The notes: generated from the sequence alone by a model not told the origin. A DNA stretch of 26,587 nt from a bacterium (GCA_004562975.1 SFQP01000007.1:1-26587); one strand, 5' to 3'. Numbered from the stretch's first letter, positions 8,830 through 17,224 are shown. Translations and numbers: made by a program.

Positions 8830-9252
8830 ATGACCAAACCTTTCAACTGCAACCAATTAACCATCACTTTTCCATCCTTCCCCGACGAACGGGGCACGCT
8901 GACCGTAGCCGGCTTGAACCGCTCGGGATTACTTCCCTTCCAAGTGGAACGGGTGTTTTGGATAACCGGCGTTCCCCACCACGCCACGCGGGGTTGCCAT
9001 GCCCACCGGCGGTGTCACGAAGCCCTGGTGTGCATCAACGGGAGCGTGAAAGTGACAGTTGACAATGGATGCGGCGAAAGTTTCACCACCACTCTTTCCT
9101 CGCCCGACAAGGGGCTGCTGATACCTCCCATGGTATGGTGCGAACTGTCCGACTTCGCTCCCGGCACCGTCTGCCTTTGTCTGGCATCGGGCGACTACGA
9201 CAAGGATGGGTATTTGGGTAGTCTCGAAGAATTGAAAGCAGCATTATTGTAA
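8830..9252 (+). CDS. dTDP-sugar 3,4-ketoisomerase (FdtA/QdtA/WxcM-like cupin)
   Basis: A 140-residue single-domain cupin of the WxcM-like/FdtA group. These enzymes isomerise dTDP-4-keto-6-deoxyglucose to the 3-keto sugar that is then aminated at C3. Family hallmarks are FPDERGTLTV (residues 17-26), FQVERVFWI, RGCHAHRRCHEALVCINGSV with the active-site histidines at 57 and 59, and GLLIPPMVWCELSDF, followed by YDKDGYLGSLEEL near the end. FdtA (galacto product) and QdtA (gluco product) cannot be told apart by eye, so no symbol is given. It sits two genes before a sugar aminotransferase, the usual partner. The rmlA and rmlB genes needed to make its substrate are not in the window. Confidence 0.85.
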   Translation: MTKPFNCNQLTITFPSFPDERGTLTVAGLNRSGLLPFQVERVFWITGVPHHATRGCHAHRRCHEALVCINGSVKVTVDNGCGESFTTTLSSPDKGLLIPPMVWCELSDFAPGTVCLCLASGDYDKDGYLGSLEELKAALL

Positions 9253-9262
9253 CGTCAAAGTC

Positions 9263-10297
9263 ATGCAGTGCAACTTGGTAAAATACGACACGGTGTGGAA
9301 AGAAGCGTGGAATCAAGCCGTAGGGCAGGCACGCCAGTCTTCTTTCCTTTTCCTGCGCGACTACATGGACTACCACAAAGAACGGTTCACCGACCGCTCT
9401 TTGCTTGTTTTTGACAACCATGGCCAGACGCTCGCCCTGTTGCCGGCCTGCATCGACCCACAGTGCCCCCAGCGCATCCTGTCCCACGGCGGCCTGACCT
9501 ATGGCGGCCTGTTGCTCCTGCCCCGCGCCACCACCGCCCTTGTGGGGGAAATAATGCTGAGTTGCCTCAGCCACTACGCCGCTGAGGGCTTTACAGAACT
9601 GGTTTACAAGCCTCTGCCCTACATCTACCACACCTATCCTGCCGAAGAAGACCTCTATTGGCTCTTCCGCCTCGGTGCCCGCCTCACGGCACGCAGCGTG
9701 TCGTCAGCCATCAGCCTGCGGCACCCCTACCCCTTCTCCACCCTGCGCCAGCGGAAAGTACGCAAAGCCGCCCGCACAGAATACCTCCGGATGGAAGAAG
9801 GCACCACTCACCTGCCAGAGTTCTGGCAGATGCTGCAAGCAGTCTTACAAGAGCGTCACGGCGTCCGCCCCGTGCATTCGCTCTCCGAGCTCCAGCTATT
9901 GGCAGCCCGATTTCCCCGGCAAATCCGTCTGCTGACGGTTCATCTTACCACAAGCGAGCATCCGACAAGCGACCCCAGCCGTCTCGTTGCCGGTTGCCTG
10001 CTCTTCATCACCTCTACCGTAGCTCATGTGCAGTACATTGCCGCGAGCGATGAAGGATGCCGCCTTTCGGCACTCGACTGGCTGTTCAGCCAACTGCCCT
10101 TCTGGATTTCAAGCCATGTGCCTGAAGCAACGTATCTCGACTTCGGCATCTCCACCGAACAAGGCGGAACCTATCTCAACGAAGGACTTATTTTCCAGAA
10201 AGAAGGTTTCGGTGCCCGCGCCGTCTGCTACGACCTTTATACCCTTCCCCTCACCGCCTCAGCCTCTTCCCACCCCCAAGCATCAGCACAACCATGA
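9263..10297 (+). CDS. FemAB/GNAT-like acyltransferase in the amino-sugar cassette
   Basis: A 344-residue protein resembling the double-GNAT, FemAB-like acyltransferases often annotated as GNAT family N-acetyltransferases. The N-terminal half begins WKEAWNQAVGQARQSSFLFLRDYMDYH, a common start in this group, and contains LALLPACID and SHGGLTYGGLLL. The C-terminal half has the GNAT-type strand/helix pattern (LVAGCLLFITSTVAHVQYIA, then ALDWLFSQL) and DFGISTEQGGTYLNEGLIFQKEGFG, the most characteristic block. It begins 10 nt after the ketoisomerase gene and its stop overlaps the start of the aminotransferase (ATGA). That tight packing suggests it acts on the same sugar, perhaps N-acylating the 3-amino group or a glycan-linked derivative. 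The substrate is inference; no homologue with known chemistry is evident to me. Confidence 0.75.
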   Translation: MQCNLVKYDTVWKEAWNQAVGQARQSSFLFLRDYMDYHKERFTDRSLLVFDNHGQTLALLPACIDPQCPQRILSHGGLTYGGLLLLPRATTALVGEIMLSCLSHYAAEGFTELVYKPLPYIYHTYPAEEDLYWLFRLGARLTARSVSSAISLRHPYPFSTLRQRKVRKAARTEYLRMEEGTTHLPEFWQMLQAVLQERHGVRPVHSLSELQLLAARFPRQIRLLTVHLTTSEHPTSDPSRLVAGCLLFITSTVAHVQYIAASDEGCRLSALDWLFSQLPFWISSHVPEATYLDFGISTEQGGTYLNEGLIFQKEGFGARAVCYDLYTLPLTASASSHPQASAQP

Positions 10298-11409
10298 TAC
10301 CCTACCTCCCACTCCAACAAATCTCTGCCACCTACGAGCCGGCTCTTTCTGAAGCAGCTCTGCGTGTCATCCGCAGCGGACACTATCTGCTGGGTCCCGA
10401 AACGGAAGCCTTTGAAAGAGAATTTGCCGCCTACATCGGTGTGGCCCATTGTGTGGGAGTGGGCAACGGTCTGGATGCCCTCACCCTCACCCTTCAAGCC
10501 ATGAGCCGGCTCTACGACTGGCCTGCCGGGAGCGAAGTGATTGTGCCCGACATGACCTTCATCGCCACAGCCGAAGCTGTAGTCCGTGCCGGCCTTGTAC
10601 CGGTGGCGGCCGATGTTGACAGCCGCGCCCTCCTCACCGCCGAAACAGCGGAGGCAGTGCTCACCCCCCGAACGCGTGCCGTGGTGCCCGTCCATCTCTA
10701 CGGCTGTGCCGCCCGAGCCGCCGAACTCGCGCGCTGGGCTGATAGCCACCGGCTTGTCATGCTCGAAGACGCGGCCCAAGCCCATGGTGCCTGCTGTGAG
10801 GGTCGTAAGGTGGGAGCCTGGGGTAAAGCCGCAGCCTTCAGCTTCTATCCCGGAAAAAACCTCGGGGCACTGGGCGATGGCGGCGCAGTGGTGACCGACG
10901 ATGCTGAGCTGGCCGAACAGGTGCGAATGTTGGCCAACTATGGAGCCAAGCGCAAATACTTCCACGAAGCACCGGGAAGCAACAGCCGGCTCGACGAACT
11001 CCAGGCAGCCATGTTGCGCATCAAGCTCCGCTGTCTTGATGCTGACAATGCGCAGCGGCGGCGCGTGGCCAGGGCATACGCTGAAGGCATCCGCTCTGAA
11101 GCTGTGGCACTGCCCTACGATGGCGACACTACGCAGAGCGTATTCCATATCTACCCCTTGCGTTGCCCGCAGCGCGATGCCTTGATGCGCCATTTGGCCG
11201 GACGGGGCATCCAAACGCTCATCCATTATCCCTTCACGCTCTCCGGGCAACCCGCTCTCGCGCCTTTCCTTAGCCTCCGAAAGCCAACGTCTCCCTCGTG
11301 GGCCGAAACATGGGCACGCGAGGAACTCAGCCTCCCCATCCACCCCCTACTCACGCCAGAAGAAACGGATCTCATCTGCCAGACCGTCAACCAATTCCCA
11401 GGAGAATAA
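10294..11409 (+). CDS. PLP-dependent nucleotide-sugar aminotransferase, DegT/DnrJ/EryC1/StrS family
   Basis: A 371-residue fold-type I aminotransferase that adds an amino group to a keto nucleotide sugar, with glutamate as the usual donor. Key features are GNGLDALTLTLQA (residues 58-70), IVPDMTFIATAEAV, PVHLYG, LEDAAQAHGA with Asp159 expected to hold the PLP ring nitrogen, and FSFYPGKNLGALGDGGAV with Lys188 as the Schiff-base lysine. NYGAKRKYFHEAPGSNSRLDELQAA is also conserved. Beside a FdtA/QdtA-like isomerase, the likely product is a dTDP-3-amino-3,6-dideoxyhexose (Fuc3N or Qui3N type), made by an FdtB/QdtB-like step. The exact isomer is not determinable. Its start overlaps the previous stop by 4 nt, so the two are translationally coupled. 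Confidence 0.9.
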   Translation: MIPYLPLQQISATYEPALSEAALRVIRSGHYLLGPETEAFEREFAAYIGVAHCVGVGNGLDALTLTLQAMSRLYDWPAGSEVIVPDMTFIATAEAVVRAGLVPVAADVDSRALLTAETAEAVLTPRTRAVVPVHLYGCAARAAELARWADSHRLVMLEDAAQAHGACCEGRKVGAWGKAAAFSFYPGKNLGALGDGGAVVTDDAELAEQVRMLANYGAKRKYFHEAPGSNSRLDELQAAMLRIKLRCLDADNAQRRRVARAYAEGIRSEAVALPYDGDTTQSVFHIYPLRCPQRDALMRHLAGRGIQTLIHYPFTLSGQPALAPFLSLRKPTSPSWAETWAREELSLPIHPLLTPEETDLICQTVNQFPGE

Positions 11410-11545
11410 AAAACGCACGGTCCGGTTCAAAGGCGGTTTTCCACACGGATATAACAATACCCCCGAGAACAAAATCGGCTCCTGCCTTCCCCACCTGACG
11501 GGGAAACAAAAAAACCTATCAACAGACAACCAAAATTCTCATTCC

Positions 11546-12355
11546 ATGACGCTCGATATTCTCATCTGTTCGCTAAACAAAGGCATAGTTCGCGTGCAGG
11601 ACGTATTGCTTCCGCCGCAAGAGGGAGTACACTATGTCATCTCCTACCAATATACGGACGAACGCTATCTGGAACTCATCCCCCAGAACCTCACCACCCG
11701 CTCCGACATCTCGCTCTACAAATACAAAGGACAGGGATTGTCGGCCAACCGCAACCTGGCGCTGGACAAGGCCACAGGCGACATCATCATGTATGCCGAC
11801 GACGATGCCCGTCTGCTGCCCGAGACACCGAGCATCATCACCCGGAAATTTGAAGAAAACCCGCACCTTGACGTGGCCTTCTTCTGCGCCTCCACCTATA
11901 CCGGCAAGCCGCTGAAGAACTACCCTACCCGTGATTTTGAAGTGCTGGCTATGCCCACCGACTACACCATCTCGGCTTTGGAAATGGCCTGCCGCCGCCA
12001 CAAAGTACAAGGACGCATCCGCTTCGACGAGCGTTTCGGACTCGGCACGCAGTTCCTCACCTGCGGCGAGGAGGAAGTGTGGCTGGAAGATGCTTTACAA
12101 GCCGGCCTGAGCATGCACTATTTTCCTGAGAAGATAGTGGAAACGAGCACAATGCTGAAGAAATCGCTCGTCTATGTCGATGCCGGCGTACAGCGCAGCC
12201 GTGGTGCCATTGCTTACTACCGCTACAACGTACGTGCCTGGTGGATTTGCTTTCAATTTGCCTTCCAAAGTGCCCGCAAAGGCTACTGCCATTTCCTGCC
12301 CATGATGCGTCATTTGATGGAAGGCATCCGTTACATGAAACGCACAAGTCGCTAA
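11546..12355 (+). CDS. Glycosyltransferase, GT2-like (first of a tandem pair)
   Basis: A 269-residue putative GT-A fold glycosyltransferase that would transfer an activated sugar in glycan assembly. The N-terminus MTLDILICSLNKGIVRV is an atypical GT2 start. GLSANRNLALDKATGDIIMYADDDARL (residues about 64-90) contains the helix before the metal site and an Asp triad at 85-87 where GT2 enzymes carry DxD. FDERFGLGTQFLTCGEEEVW (residues 160-179) resembles the acceptor/base region. The C-terminus has aromatic, basic helices (YNVRAWWICFQFAF, MRHLMEGIRYMKR) that may sit on the membrane. The next gene matches it from the first residue onward. A 136-bp gap precedes it, with no clear promoter match. Donor and acceptor are unknown. 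Confidence 0.8.
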   Translation: MTLDILICSLNKGIVRVQDVLLPPQEGVHYVISYQYTDERYLELIPQNLTTRSDISLYKYKGQGLSANRNLALDKATGDIIMYADDDARLLPETPSIITRKFEENPHLDVAFFCASTYTGKPLKNYPTRDFEVLAMPTDYTISALEMACRRHKVQGRIRFDERFGLGTQFLTCGEEEVWLEDALQAGLSMHYFPEKIVETSTMLKKSLVYVDAGVQRSRGAIAYYRYNVRAWWICFQFAFQSARKGYCHFLPMMRHLMEGIRYMKRTSR

Positions 12356-12373
12356 GTCTTTTCCCGTGTGGTC

Positions 12374-13198
12374 ATGGAAATCGAAATACTTGTCTGCACT
12401 CTGGGCGAAGGCATCCGGCGCGTGCCGGAAGTATTGATGCCTCCCATGGACGGCTTGGGCTACCTGATTTCTTGGCAAACTGGTGCCACGCCCATCACCG
12501 GCGAAGCGGCTACCCAGGATATACCGGAAGAGCTGCGCCACCGTCCCGATGTTCGGGTAGTACAACTGCCCGGCACCGGACTCTCGCGCAACCGCAATCA
12601 TGCCCTGGCCCATGCCCGAGGTGAATGGCTCGTCATAGCTGACGACGACTGCCGCTACACGCCCCAACACATCCGCAACCTGCAAGAGGCACGCAGCCGA
12701 CATCCCGAAGCCGACATACTGCTCATGCAGGCACACGACTACGACGGCAACTTCCTGCACCCCTACCCCCCCGAACCCTACGAATACAAGCACCGTCCGC
12801 GCGGCAGCTTCGTCTCATCCTGGGAAATATCTATGCGCCGCACAGCCCCGCTGCCCCGGTTCGATGAACGCTTCGGACTGGGTGCATGGCTCGGCTGCGG
12901 CGAAGAGGAAGTGTTTGTTCACCAAGCTTCGCGACGGGGACTGACGGTCTGCTACGAACCGCTTTCAATGGTCGTCACCGCAGCCGGCACCACGGGCACC
13001 AAGTTTGCCGTCTCGCCTGCCGTGCAACGCGCCAAGGGCGGCGTACTTTGCATCATCCACGGTCCTATTGGTGCAACGCTGCGCGGACTGAAATTTATAG
13101 GCTTCACCCCGGGACTTTCCATCCGACAGCGATGCTCCGCCGGTCTTGAAGTCATGAAAGGAATCATCTATGTTCTCACTCATCATCCCCTACCATAA
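12374..13198 (+). CDS. Glycosyltransferase, GT2-like (second of the tandem pair)
   Basis: A 274-residue probable glycosyltransferase. The ATG at 12374 is preferred over the in-frame GTG at 12368 because MEIEILVCTLGEGIRRVPEVLMPP then aligns residue for residue with the start of the previous gene. GLSRNRNHALAHARGEWLVI leads into an Asp triad (residues 90-92). FDERFGLGAWLGCGEEEVF (residues 163-181) is the second block shared with its neighbour. The intervening segment HPYPPEPYEYKHRPRG is its own. The C-terminal basic helices are shorter than in the first copy. It begins 18 nt after the first copy and its 3' end overlaps the next gene by 29 nt, so the three transferases are probably co-translated. 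The pair probably add different residues to one glycan; that is inference. Confidence 0.8.
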   Translation: MEIEILVCTLGEGIRRVPEVLMPPMDGLGYLISWQTGATPITGEAATQDIPEELRHRPDVRVVQLPGTGLSRNRNHALAHARGEWLVIADDDCRYTPQHIRNLQEARSRHPEADILLMQAHDYDGNFLHPYPPEPYEYKHRPRGSFVSSWEISMRRTAPLPRFDERFGLGAWLGCGEEEVFVHQASRRGLTVCYEPLSMVVTAAGTTGTKFAVSPAVQRAKGGVLCIIHGPIGATLRGLKFIGFTPGLSIRQRCSAGLEVMKGIIYVLTHHPLP

Positions 13199-14105
13199 CC
13201 GCCGCAAGTACTTGCCCCGCACGTTGCGGAGCCTGCTGAATAGCACCCTCCGCCCCCGCAACGTCTATTTGGTAGATAACAACAGCACTGACGGGTCGGC
13301 AGAATTTTGTCGGCGCTTCGCTGACGCCCATCCCTCATACCCATTCATACACCTTTCCTGTTCCCAACCGGGTGCTGCTGCGGCCCGCAATGCCGCTCTG
13401 CAGTTGGTCGAAACGGAATGGGTATTCTTTTTCGACTCTGACGATGAGTTGTCCTCCTGTTATCTTGAAAACATCCTATACAAGCTGCGCCAAGAACCAG
13501 ATACCGATGTCGTGGCCTGTGCAACGCGTATGCACTTCCCCGATGGCCGCGTCAAAGTGCGCCAAGTGATGTACAACGCCTCGGCAGCCGACCAGATACT
13601 CGCCTCCCAGCTGGCCACGCAAGGAATGTGCTTCCGCACCGAATTTCTGCGCCGGATTGGCGGCTGGAACGAGCAGTTGTTCGTCTGGAACGATTGGGAA
13701 CTGGGGCTGCGCGTCCTGCTGAACCAACCACGGGTCAGCTGGCTCAAGAGCCGGGCTTACCACCACATTTACCAACACCCCGACAGCCTGACATCAAGCG
13801 GCGTTTGTGGTCGTCTGCATCTGTTGCTTCCGGCCTTGGAAGCCGCCCGCACGTTGCTCAACGCCCACCCACAACTGCTGCCAGCATTGGCCGCCCGTTG
13901 CGCCATCCTGCGCGGCCGGCTGAAACATGAAAAAGCCGGCACAGAAGCCGGCCAATTAGCGACATGGATGCACCAATCTTTTGACAAGAAGACAACGGTT
14001 TTCCTTTCCCCGTTTGTCAGCTTCCTCTATCTCTACACGCGTCTGGGAGGACGCGGTGCCTGGCGCATAGCACGCTTTTTTCTGAGACCATTCGTAACAC
14101 GATAA
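13170..14105 (+). CDS. Glycosyltransferase family 2 protein
   Basis: A 311-residue classical GT2 enzyme. The N-terminus FSLIIPYHNRRKYLPRTLRS is the standard nucleotide-binding strand and helix. VYLVDNNSTDGS follows, then GAAAARNAALQLVETEWVFF and the metal-binding DSDD at residues 89-92. GMCFRTEFLRRIGGWNE and NDWELGLRVLL are typical of the acceptor-side half. The last 50 residues contain basic and hydrophobic stretches (FVSFLYLYTRLGGRGAWRIA) that may contact the membrane. It starts inside the previous gene, overlapping by 29 nt. It differs from the tandem pair upstream and is closer to ordinary LPS or capsule GT2 enzymes. It is the last gene of the cassette; no flippase or polymerase gene follows, so the glycan must be exported by machinery encoded elsewhere. 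Confidence 0.88.
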   Translation: MFSLIIPYHNRRKYLPRTLRSLLNSTLRPRNVYLVDNNSTDGSAEFCRRFADAHPSYPFIHLSCSQPGAAAARNAALQLVETEWVFFFDSDDELSSCYLENILYKLRQEPDTDVVACATRMHFPDGRVKVRQVMYNASAADQILASQLATQGMCFRTEFLRRIGGWNEQLFVWNDWELGLRVLLNQPRVSWLKSRAYHHIYQHPDSLTSSGVCGRLHLLLPALEAARTLLNAHPQLLPALAARCAILRGRLKHEKAGTEAGQLATWMHQSFDKKTTVFLSPFVSFLYLYTRLGGRGAWRIARFFLRPFVTR

Positions 14106-14156
14106 AGTAAAGGAAATAAAGGAAGCATCCTGCTCGGCCTCCTCATTTATAAAAAG

Positions 14157-14194
14157 CCCTTCAAAGGAATGCTGTCAGTTCCTTTTGTGAAGGG
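14157..14194 (+). terminator. Hairpin after the glycan cassette
   Basis: CCCTTCA (14157-14163) with AAGGAA (14164-14169) pairs to TTCC (14179-14182) and TGAAGGG (14188-14194), with a 3-nt bulge on the 3' side. No T-run follows, so it may stabilise the 3' end rather than terminate alone. Confidence 0.4.
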
Positions 14195-14298
14195 ATCATA
14201 GCGGGCCATTATGCATATCCCCACTGATTTTCTACTGCCCCTTAAAAGTTTCGCATTCTTCAAAGCTTGACCACAGCCTTTCCTGATTGAAGAATAAA

Positions 14299-14334
14299 GG
14301 CGATATGCCGTCTGCATATCGCCTGTTTCTGTTT
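14299..14334 (+). terminator. Strong hairpin terminator between the convergent glycan cassette and TonB receptor gene
   Basis: GGCGATATGC (14299-14308) and GCATATCGCC (14314-14323) are a perfect 10-bp stem with a 5-nt loop, followed by TGTTTCTGTTTT. It fits a rho-independent terminator on the plus strand. On the minus strand the trailing sequence CCTTTATTCT is a weaker tail, so it may also stop the receptor transcript. The rest of the 373-bp gap 14106-14478 is AT-rich and holds no gene I can support. Confidence 0.8.
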
Positions 14335-14478
14335 TCGATAGGTATTAGTCATTAAGGTAAAAAGATTGCCTTTAGGATAACAATGCAAATGTAGAGGGTA
14401 TATTTGTAAAAAACAAATTTATCATCAACATTTTGCAATTTTATTTCTTTTGTGTGAAAAGTGCAGACGGTGTGTCGC

Positions 14479-16884
14479 TTAGAAGTCAACACTGAGCCGC
14501 AAATTCAGCTGCCTGCCCGTAAGATAGTTGGGCACGGCATACTGGTTGTCGTTGATGTCCGTTACCCAGTAGTATGAGTTGACATTGTCTATGCCCAAGA
14601 TGTTGAAGCAGTCCACTCCGATCCACAGGTTTTTGACCCATTTGCCCATACCCTGAGCAATGTGACGGTCTTCGTTGTTGAGCAACCGGTAACTCATGCC
14701 CATATCCACACGCTTGTAGGCCGGGGCTCGCCAAGTCTGCTCCGTGCGTTCCGAGTGCGGCCGGCCAAAAGGCAGACCGTCGGCAAATGCCGCTTTGAGG
14801 GTGAAACGCCATCGCGTGGAGCCGGGAAAATAGTCGGTGAAATAAAGCGACACATTGTAAAGCTGGTCCGTGGGGCGGGGTATCCACCGGGTACCGATTT
14901 TCTCCTTGGTACGCATCAGCGAGAGTGTGAGCCACGAGTCCGTGCCCGGCACAAATTCGCCATACAGCTTGAAGTCGATGCCCGCAGCATAGCCTTTGGC
15001 CGCGTTGCGTCCGTCGTAGATGACGCGAACATTGTCGACCGTGTAAGGTATCAGGTTCGACATGGCCTTGTAGTAAGCCTCGGCGGTAAACTTGAACGGA
15101 CGGTTGTCCAGCCGGAAGGTATAGTCTGTTCCCAGTACGAAGTGGATGGAGCGAGGCGACTTGATGTCGCGGTTAAGCTCCACGGTGGCCATACCGGCCT
15201 GCATGACAGTGTCTTTCAACTCCTTGTAGAAAGGTGCCTGATAGTAGAAACCCGTGGCGAAGCGGAAGGTCCAATGGTCGGAGAAAGCCGGCAGCAGACC
15301 GATGGAGGCGCGGGGCGAAACGAGCGTTTCCTTGTTCCACGTCCAATGGCTCAGCCGCAACCCATAGGTGAGGTTAAAGAGTCCGGCCGTAGTCTTGAAC
15401 CGCCAACTGTCCTGTAAGAAAAACGCCAGACGGGTGGAGGAAATGTCAGCCTTAGAACGCAGGCTGTAAATCAGCCTCATCGTTTCCGGGTCGGTGGGGA
15501 GGGAATAGCCCATGGAGTCGCGCATCTCCCATTCGCGTGCATTTTCGTGAATGGTTTCGCGATTCCAGTCCATCCCTGCCTGCACGGTATGTCCCGTCAG
15601 TTTGGTGCGGAAACGCAGGCCAGCGTTGAACACGCGGGCGCGCAACCGGTTGCGGGCATGCTCCCTGTAAGTGCCCACGCCGAGTTGTTCCTGTCCCGTG
15701 GCCTCGTTGAGCCAGTACTCACCCTGGATGTCGAATGTTTCCTGCTCCTTGGTGGCGTACGACGACAGCTGGAGTGCCAGATAGGTATCGGGGTTGAAGT
15801 GGCGGGTCAGCGTGGCAGCTCCGAAGAAGGTGCGGAAGAAGTCCTTTTCCTTACCGTCGAAATATACTTTGAAGGTCTTGGCATCTTCCAGCGTGCCAAA
15901 TTTTGTTTCACGGCTTTCCGGCTCGAAATTGTATTGGTTGTCCGATATGTTTCCCAGCACATCCAACGACCACCTTGCGTTGGGCCGCCACGAAAGATAG
16001 GCCTGATAATCAAGGAACGAAGGGTCGTATTCTCCGTCCGTGTCGGTCGTCCCCATCAGGTAGCGTGTGGTTTTGTAGCGCAGGGAGGTCATCAGGCTCA
16101 CCCGCTTGTTGCCCCAGCCCACATAGGCTCCGGCTCCCAACATAGAGGCTTGCGCAGAGGCCTCGAAAGCTTCGGGACGCTTGTAGGTGATGTCAAGCAC
16201 AGACGACATCTTGTCGCCATAGCGGGCCTCGAAACCGCCGGATGAAAAGCCGATGCTCTCCACCATGTCGGAGTTGATAACGGAAAGTCCCTCCTGCTGA
16301 CCGGAACGTACCAGCATGGGACGGTAAACTTCTATACCGTTGAGATATACGCAGTTCTCGTCGAACGAACCGCCGCGCACATTGTACTGCGACGACAACT
16401 CGTTGTGCGTCGAAACGCCCGCCTGCGTCGCGATGATTTCCTCCACGCCGTTGCCGGTGGTGGAGGGGGCCAACTTGGTGTCGGGTTTGGTGATGCGCTG
16501 CACCGTTCCGGTCTGTACGCCTTGTCCGGTCACGACGGCAGTTCCCAGTGTGCTGCGGTCGTAGAGTGGCAGTACCACATCCAGCCTCACCGAATCAGCC
16601 GGCGAACGCAGCAGGCGGCGGCGAGTTTCGTAGCCTATCATGGAGTAAACCACCCTCACGGAGTCGGTCGACTGGCACCATAGGGAATACTCGCCCTTGA
16701 GATTGGTCATGGTCAGGGCATTTTGTCCCGTAACGCGGACTGTGGCCAGTTCGATGGGCTGCCCGGTATCGTCCTTGACCATGCCGAATATGCGGGTGCG
16801 TTGCTGTGCCCACAAACTGCCGCTCCCGATCCACGACAGCAGCAACAGGCACAGGAATGTCAGGTTCTTGCGGAAAACTATCAT
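14479..16884 (-). CDS. TonB-dependent outer-membrane receptor with carboxypeptidase-regulatory-like domain
   Basis: An 801-residue outer-membrane active transporter driven by TonB-ExbBD. A signal peptide is present (hydrophobic FLCLLLLSWIGSGSLWAQ). Residues about 29-110 form the beta-sandwich CarboxypepD_reg-like domain (RIFGMVKDDTGQPIELATV, then MIGYETRRR). The plug follows with GNGVEEIIATQAGVSTHNEL, QYNVRGGSFDENCVYLNGIE and SGGFEARYGDKMSSVLDI. From about residue 260 the rest is alternating-strand barrel, ending LRLSVDF with the C-terminal Phe typical of barrel assembly. At about 800 residues it is shorter than SusC-type receptors (about 1,000), and no SusD-like gene adjoins it, so a siderophore, metal, peptide or vitamin substrate is likelier than a polysaccharide. 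No -7 match was found in the 198 bp upstream. Confidence 0.93.
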   Translation of the reverse strand: MIVFRKNLTFLCLLLLSWIGSGSLWAQQRTRIFGMVKDDTGQPIELATVRVTGQNALTMTNLKGEYSLWCQSTDSVRVVYSMIGYETRRRLLRSPADSVRLDVVLPLYDRSTLGTAVVTGQGVQTGTVQRITKPDTKLAPSTTGNGVEEIIATQAGVSTHNELSSQYNVRGGSFDENCVYLNGIEVYRPMLVRSGQQEGLSVINSDMVESIGFSSGGFEARYGDKMSSVLDITYKRPEAFEASAQASMLGAGAYVGWGNKRVSLMTSLRYKTTRYLMGTTDTDGEYDPSFLDYQAYLSWRPNARWSLDVLGNISDNQYNFEPESRETKFGTLEDAKTFKVYFDGKEKDFFRTFFGAATLTRHFNPDTYLALQLSSYATKEQETFDIQGEYWLNEATGQEQLGVGTYREHARNRLRARVFNAGLRFRTKLTGHTVQAGMDWNRETIHENAREWEMRDSMGYSLPTDPETMRLIYSLRSKADISSTRLAFFLQDSWRFKTTAGLFNLTYGLRLSHWTWNKETLVSPRASIGLLPAFSDHWTFRFATGFYYQAPFYKELKDTVMQAGMATVELNRDIKSPRSIHFVLGTDYTFRLDNRPFKFTAEAYYKAMSNLIPYTVDNVRVIYDGRNAAKGYAAGIDFKLYGEFVPGTDSWLTLSLMRTKEKIGTRWIPRPTDQLYNVSLYFTDYFPGSTRWRFTLKAAFADGLPFGRPHSERTEQTWRAPAYKRVDMGMSYRLLNNEDRHIAQGMGKWVKNLWIGVDCFNILGIDNVNSYYWVTDINDNQYAVPNYLTGRQLNLRLSVDF

Positions 16885-17040
16885 AATTGTATTAACGGAA
16901 AGCCTTTTGATTTATTGTAAATCGCCGGCAGACTTCTTGCGAGAAAAAGGGAAAGCGGCTTATCCCGACTTCCTGACAACAATTAGCACTGAGGATTAAA
17001 GCTTGTTGACTCTACCATTACGGAAAAAATGACGTTTCGC

Positions 17041-17071
17041 TTTGTTGTAACAAACTTTTATCTTACTTTTG
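17041..17071 (+). promoter_or_regulatory. Promoter of tRNA-Arg
   Basis: TTTG at 17041-17044 and TACTTTTG at 17064-17071 are separated by 19 nt, matching the Bacteroidota -33/-7 consensus. The tRNA begins 11 nt after the -7 element. Confidence 0.85.
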
Positions 17072-17082
17072 CACTCACATTT

Positions 17083-17157
17083 GGTTCCGTAGCTCAGTTG
17101 GATTAGAGCAACGCCCTTCTAAGGCGTGGGTCTTGGGTTCGAACCCCAACGGAATCA
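17083..17157 (+). tRNA. tRNA-Arg, anticodon TCT (reads AGA/AGG)
   Basis: The cloverleaf can be folded by eye. The acceptor stem GGTTCCG (17083-17089) pairs with CGGAATC (17150-17156) with one G-T, and the discriminator base is A17157. The D-stem is GCTC/GAGC. The anticodon stem ACGCC/GGCGT encloses the loop CTTCTAA with TCT at 17118-17120. The variable loop is 5 nt (17128-17132). The T-stem TTGGG/CCCAA encloses TTCGAAC. The CCA end is not encoded, as is common in this phylum. It has its own promoter and terminator. Confidence 0.97.
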
Positions 17158-17175
17158 CAAGAGGATCTTGATTGA

Positions 17176-17199
17176 GGAGGTTGTAAAACCTCCTTTTTT
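17176..17199 (+). terminator. Intrinsic terminator of tRNA-Arg
   Basis: GGAGGTT (17176-17182), loop GTAA, AACCTCC (17187-17193) and a T6 run. It is a textbook rho-independent terminator 19 nt after the tRNA. Confidence 0.92.
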
Positions 17200-17224
17200 C
17201 GTTTTATCCTTAATCTGGTACTGT

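Noticed and set aside
10237..11343. Antisense open frame across the aminotransferase
   Set aside because: The plus-strand gene has all PLP motifs; the antisense product is Gly/His-rich noise.
11487..11505. TTCCCC/GGGGAA hairpin between the aminotransferase and the first transferase
   Set aside because: The 6-bp stem is followed by A-run, not T-run; on the other strand the T-run precedes it. It is too weak to call.
14399..14421. TAnnTTTG matches on both strands in the 14.1-14.5 kb gap
   Set aside because: AT-rich sequence between convergent genes; neither match faces a gene.
17138..17157. Duplicate of the tRNA-Arg 3' end as an attachment site
   Set aside because: No second copy of this segment was seen in the window.
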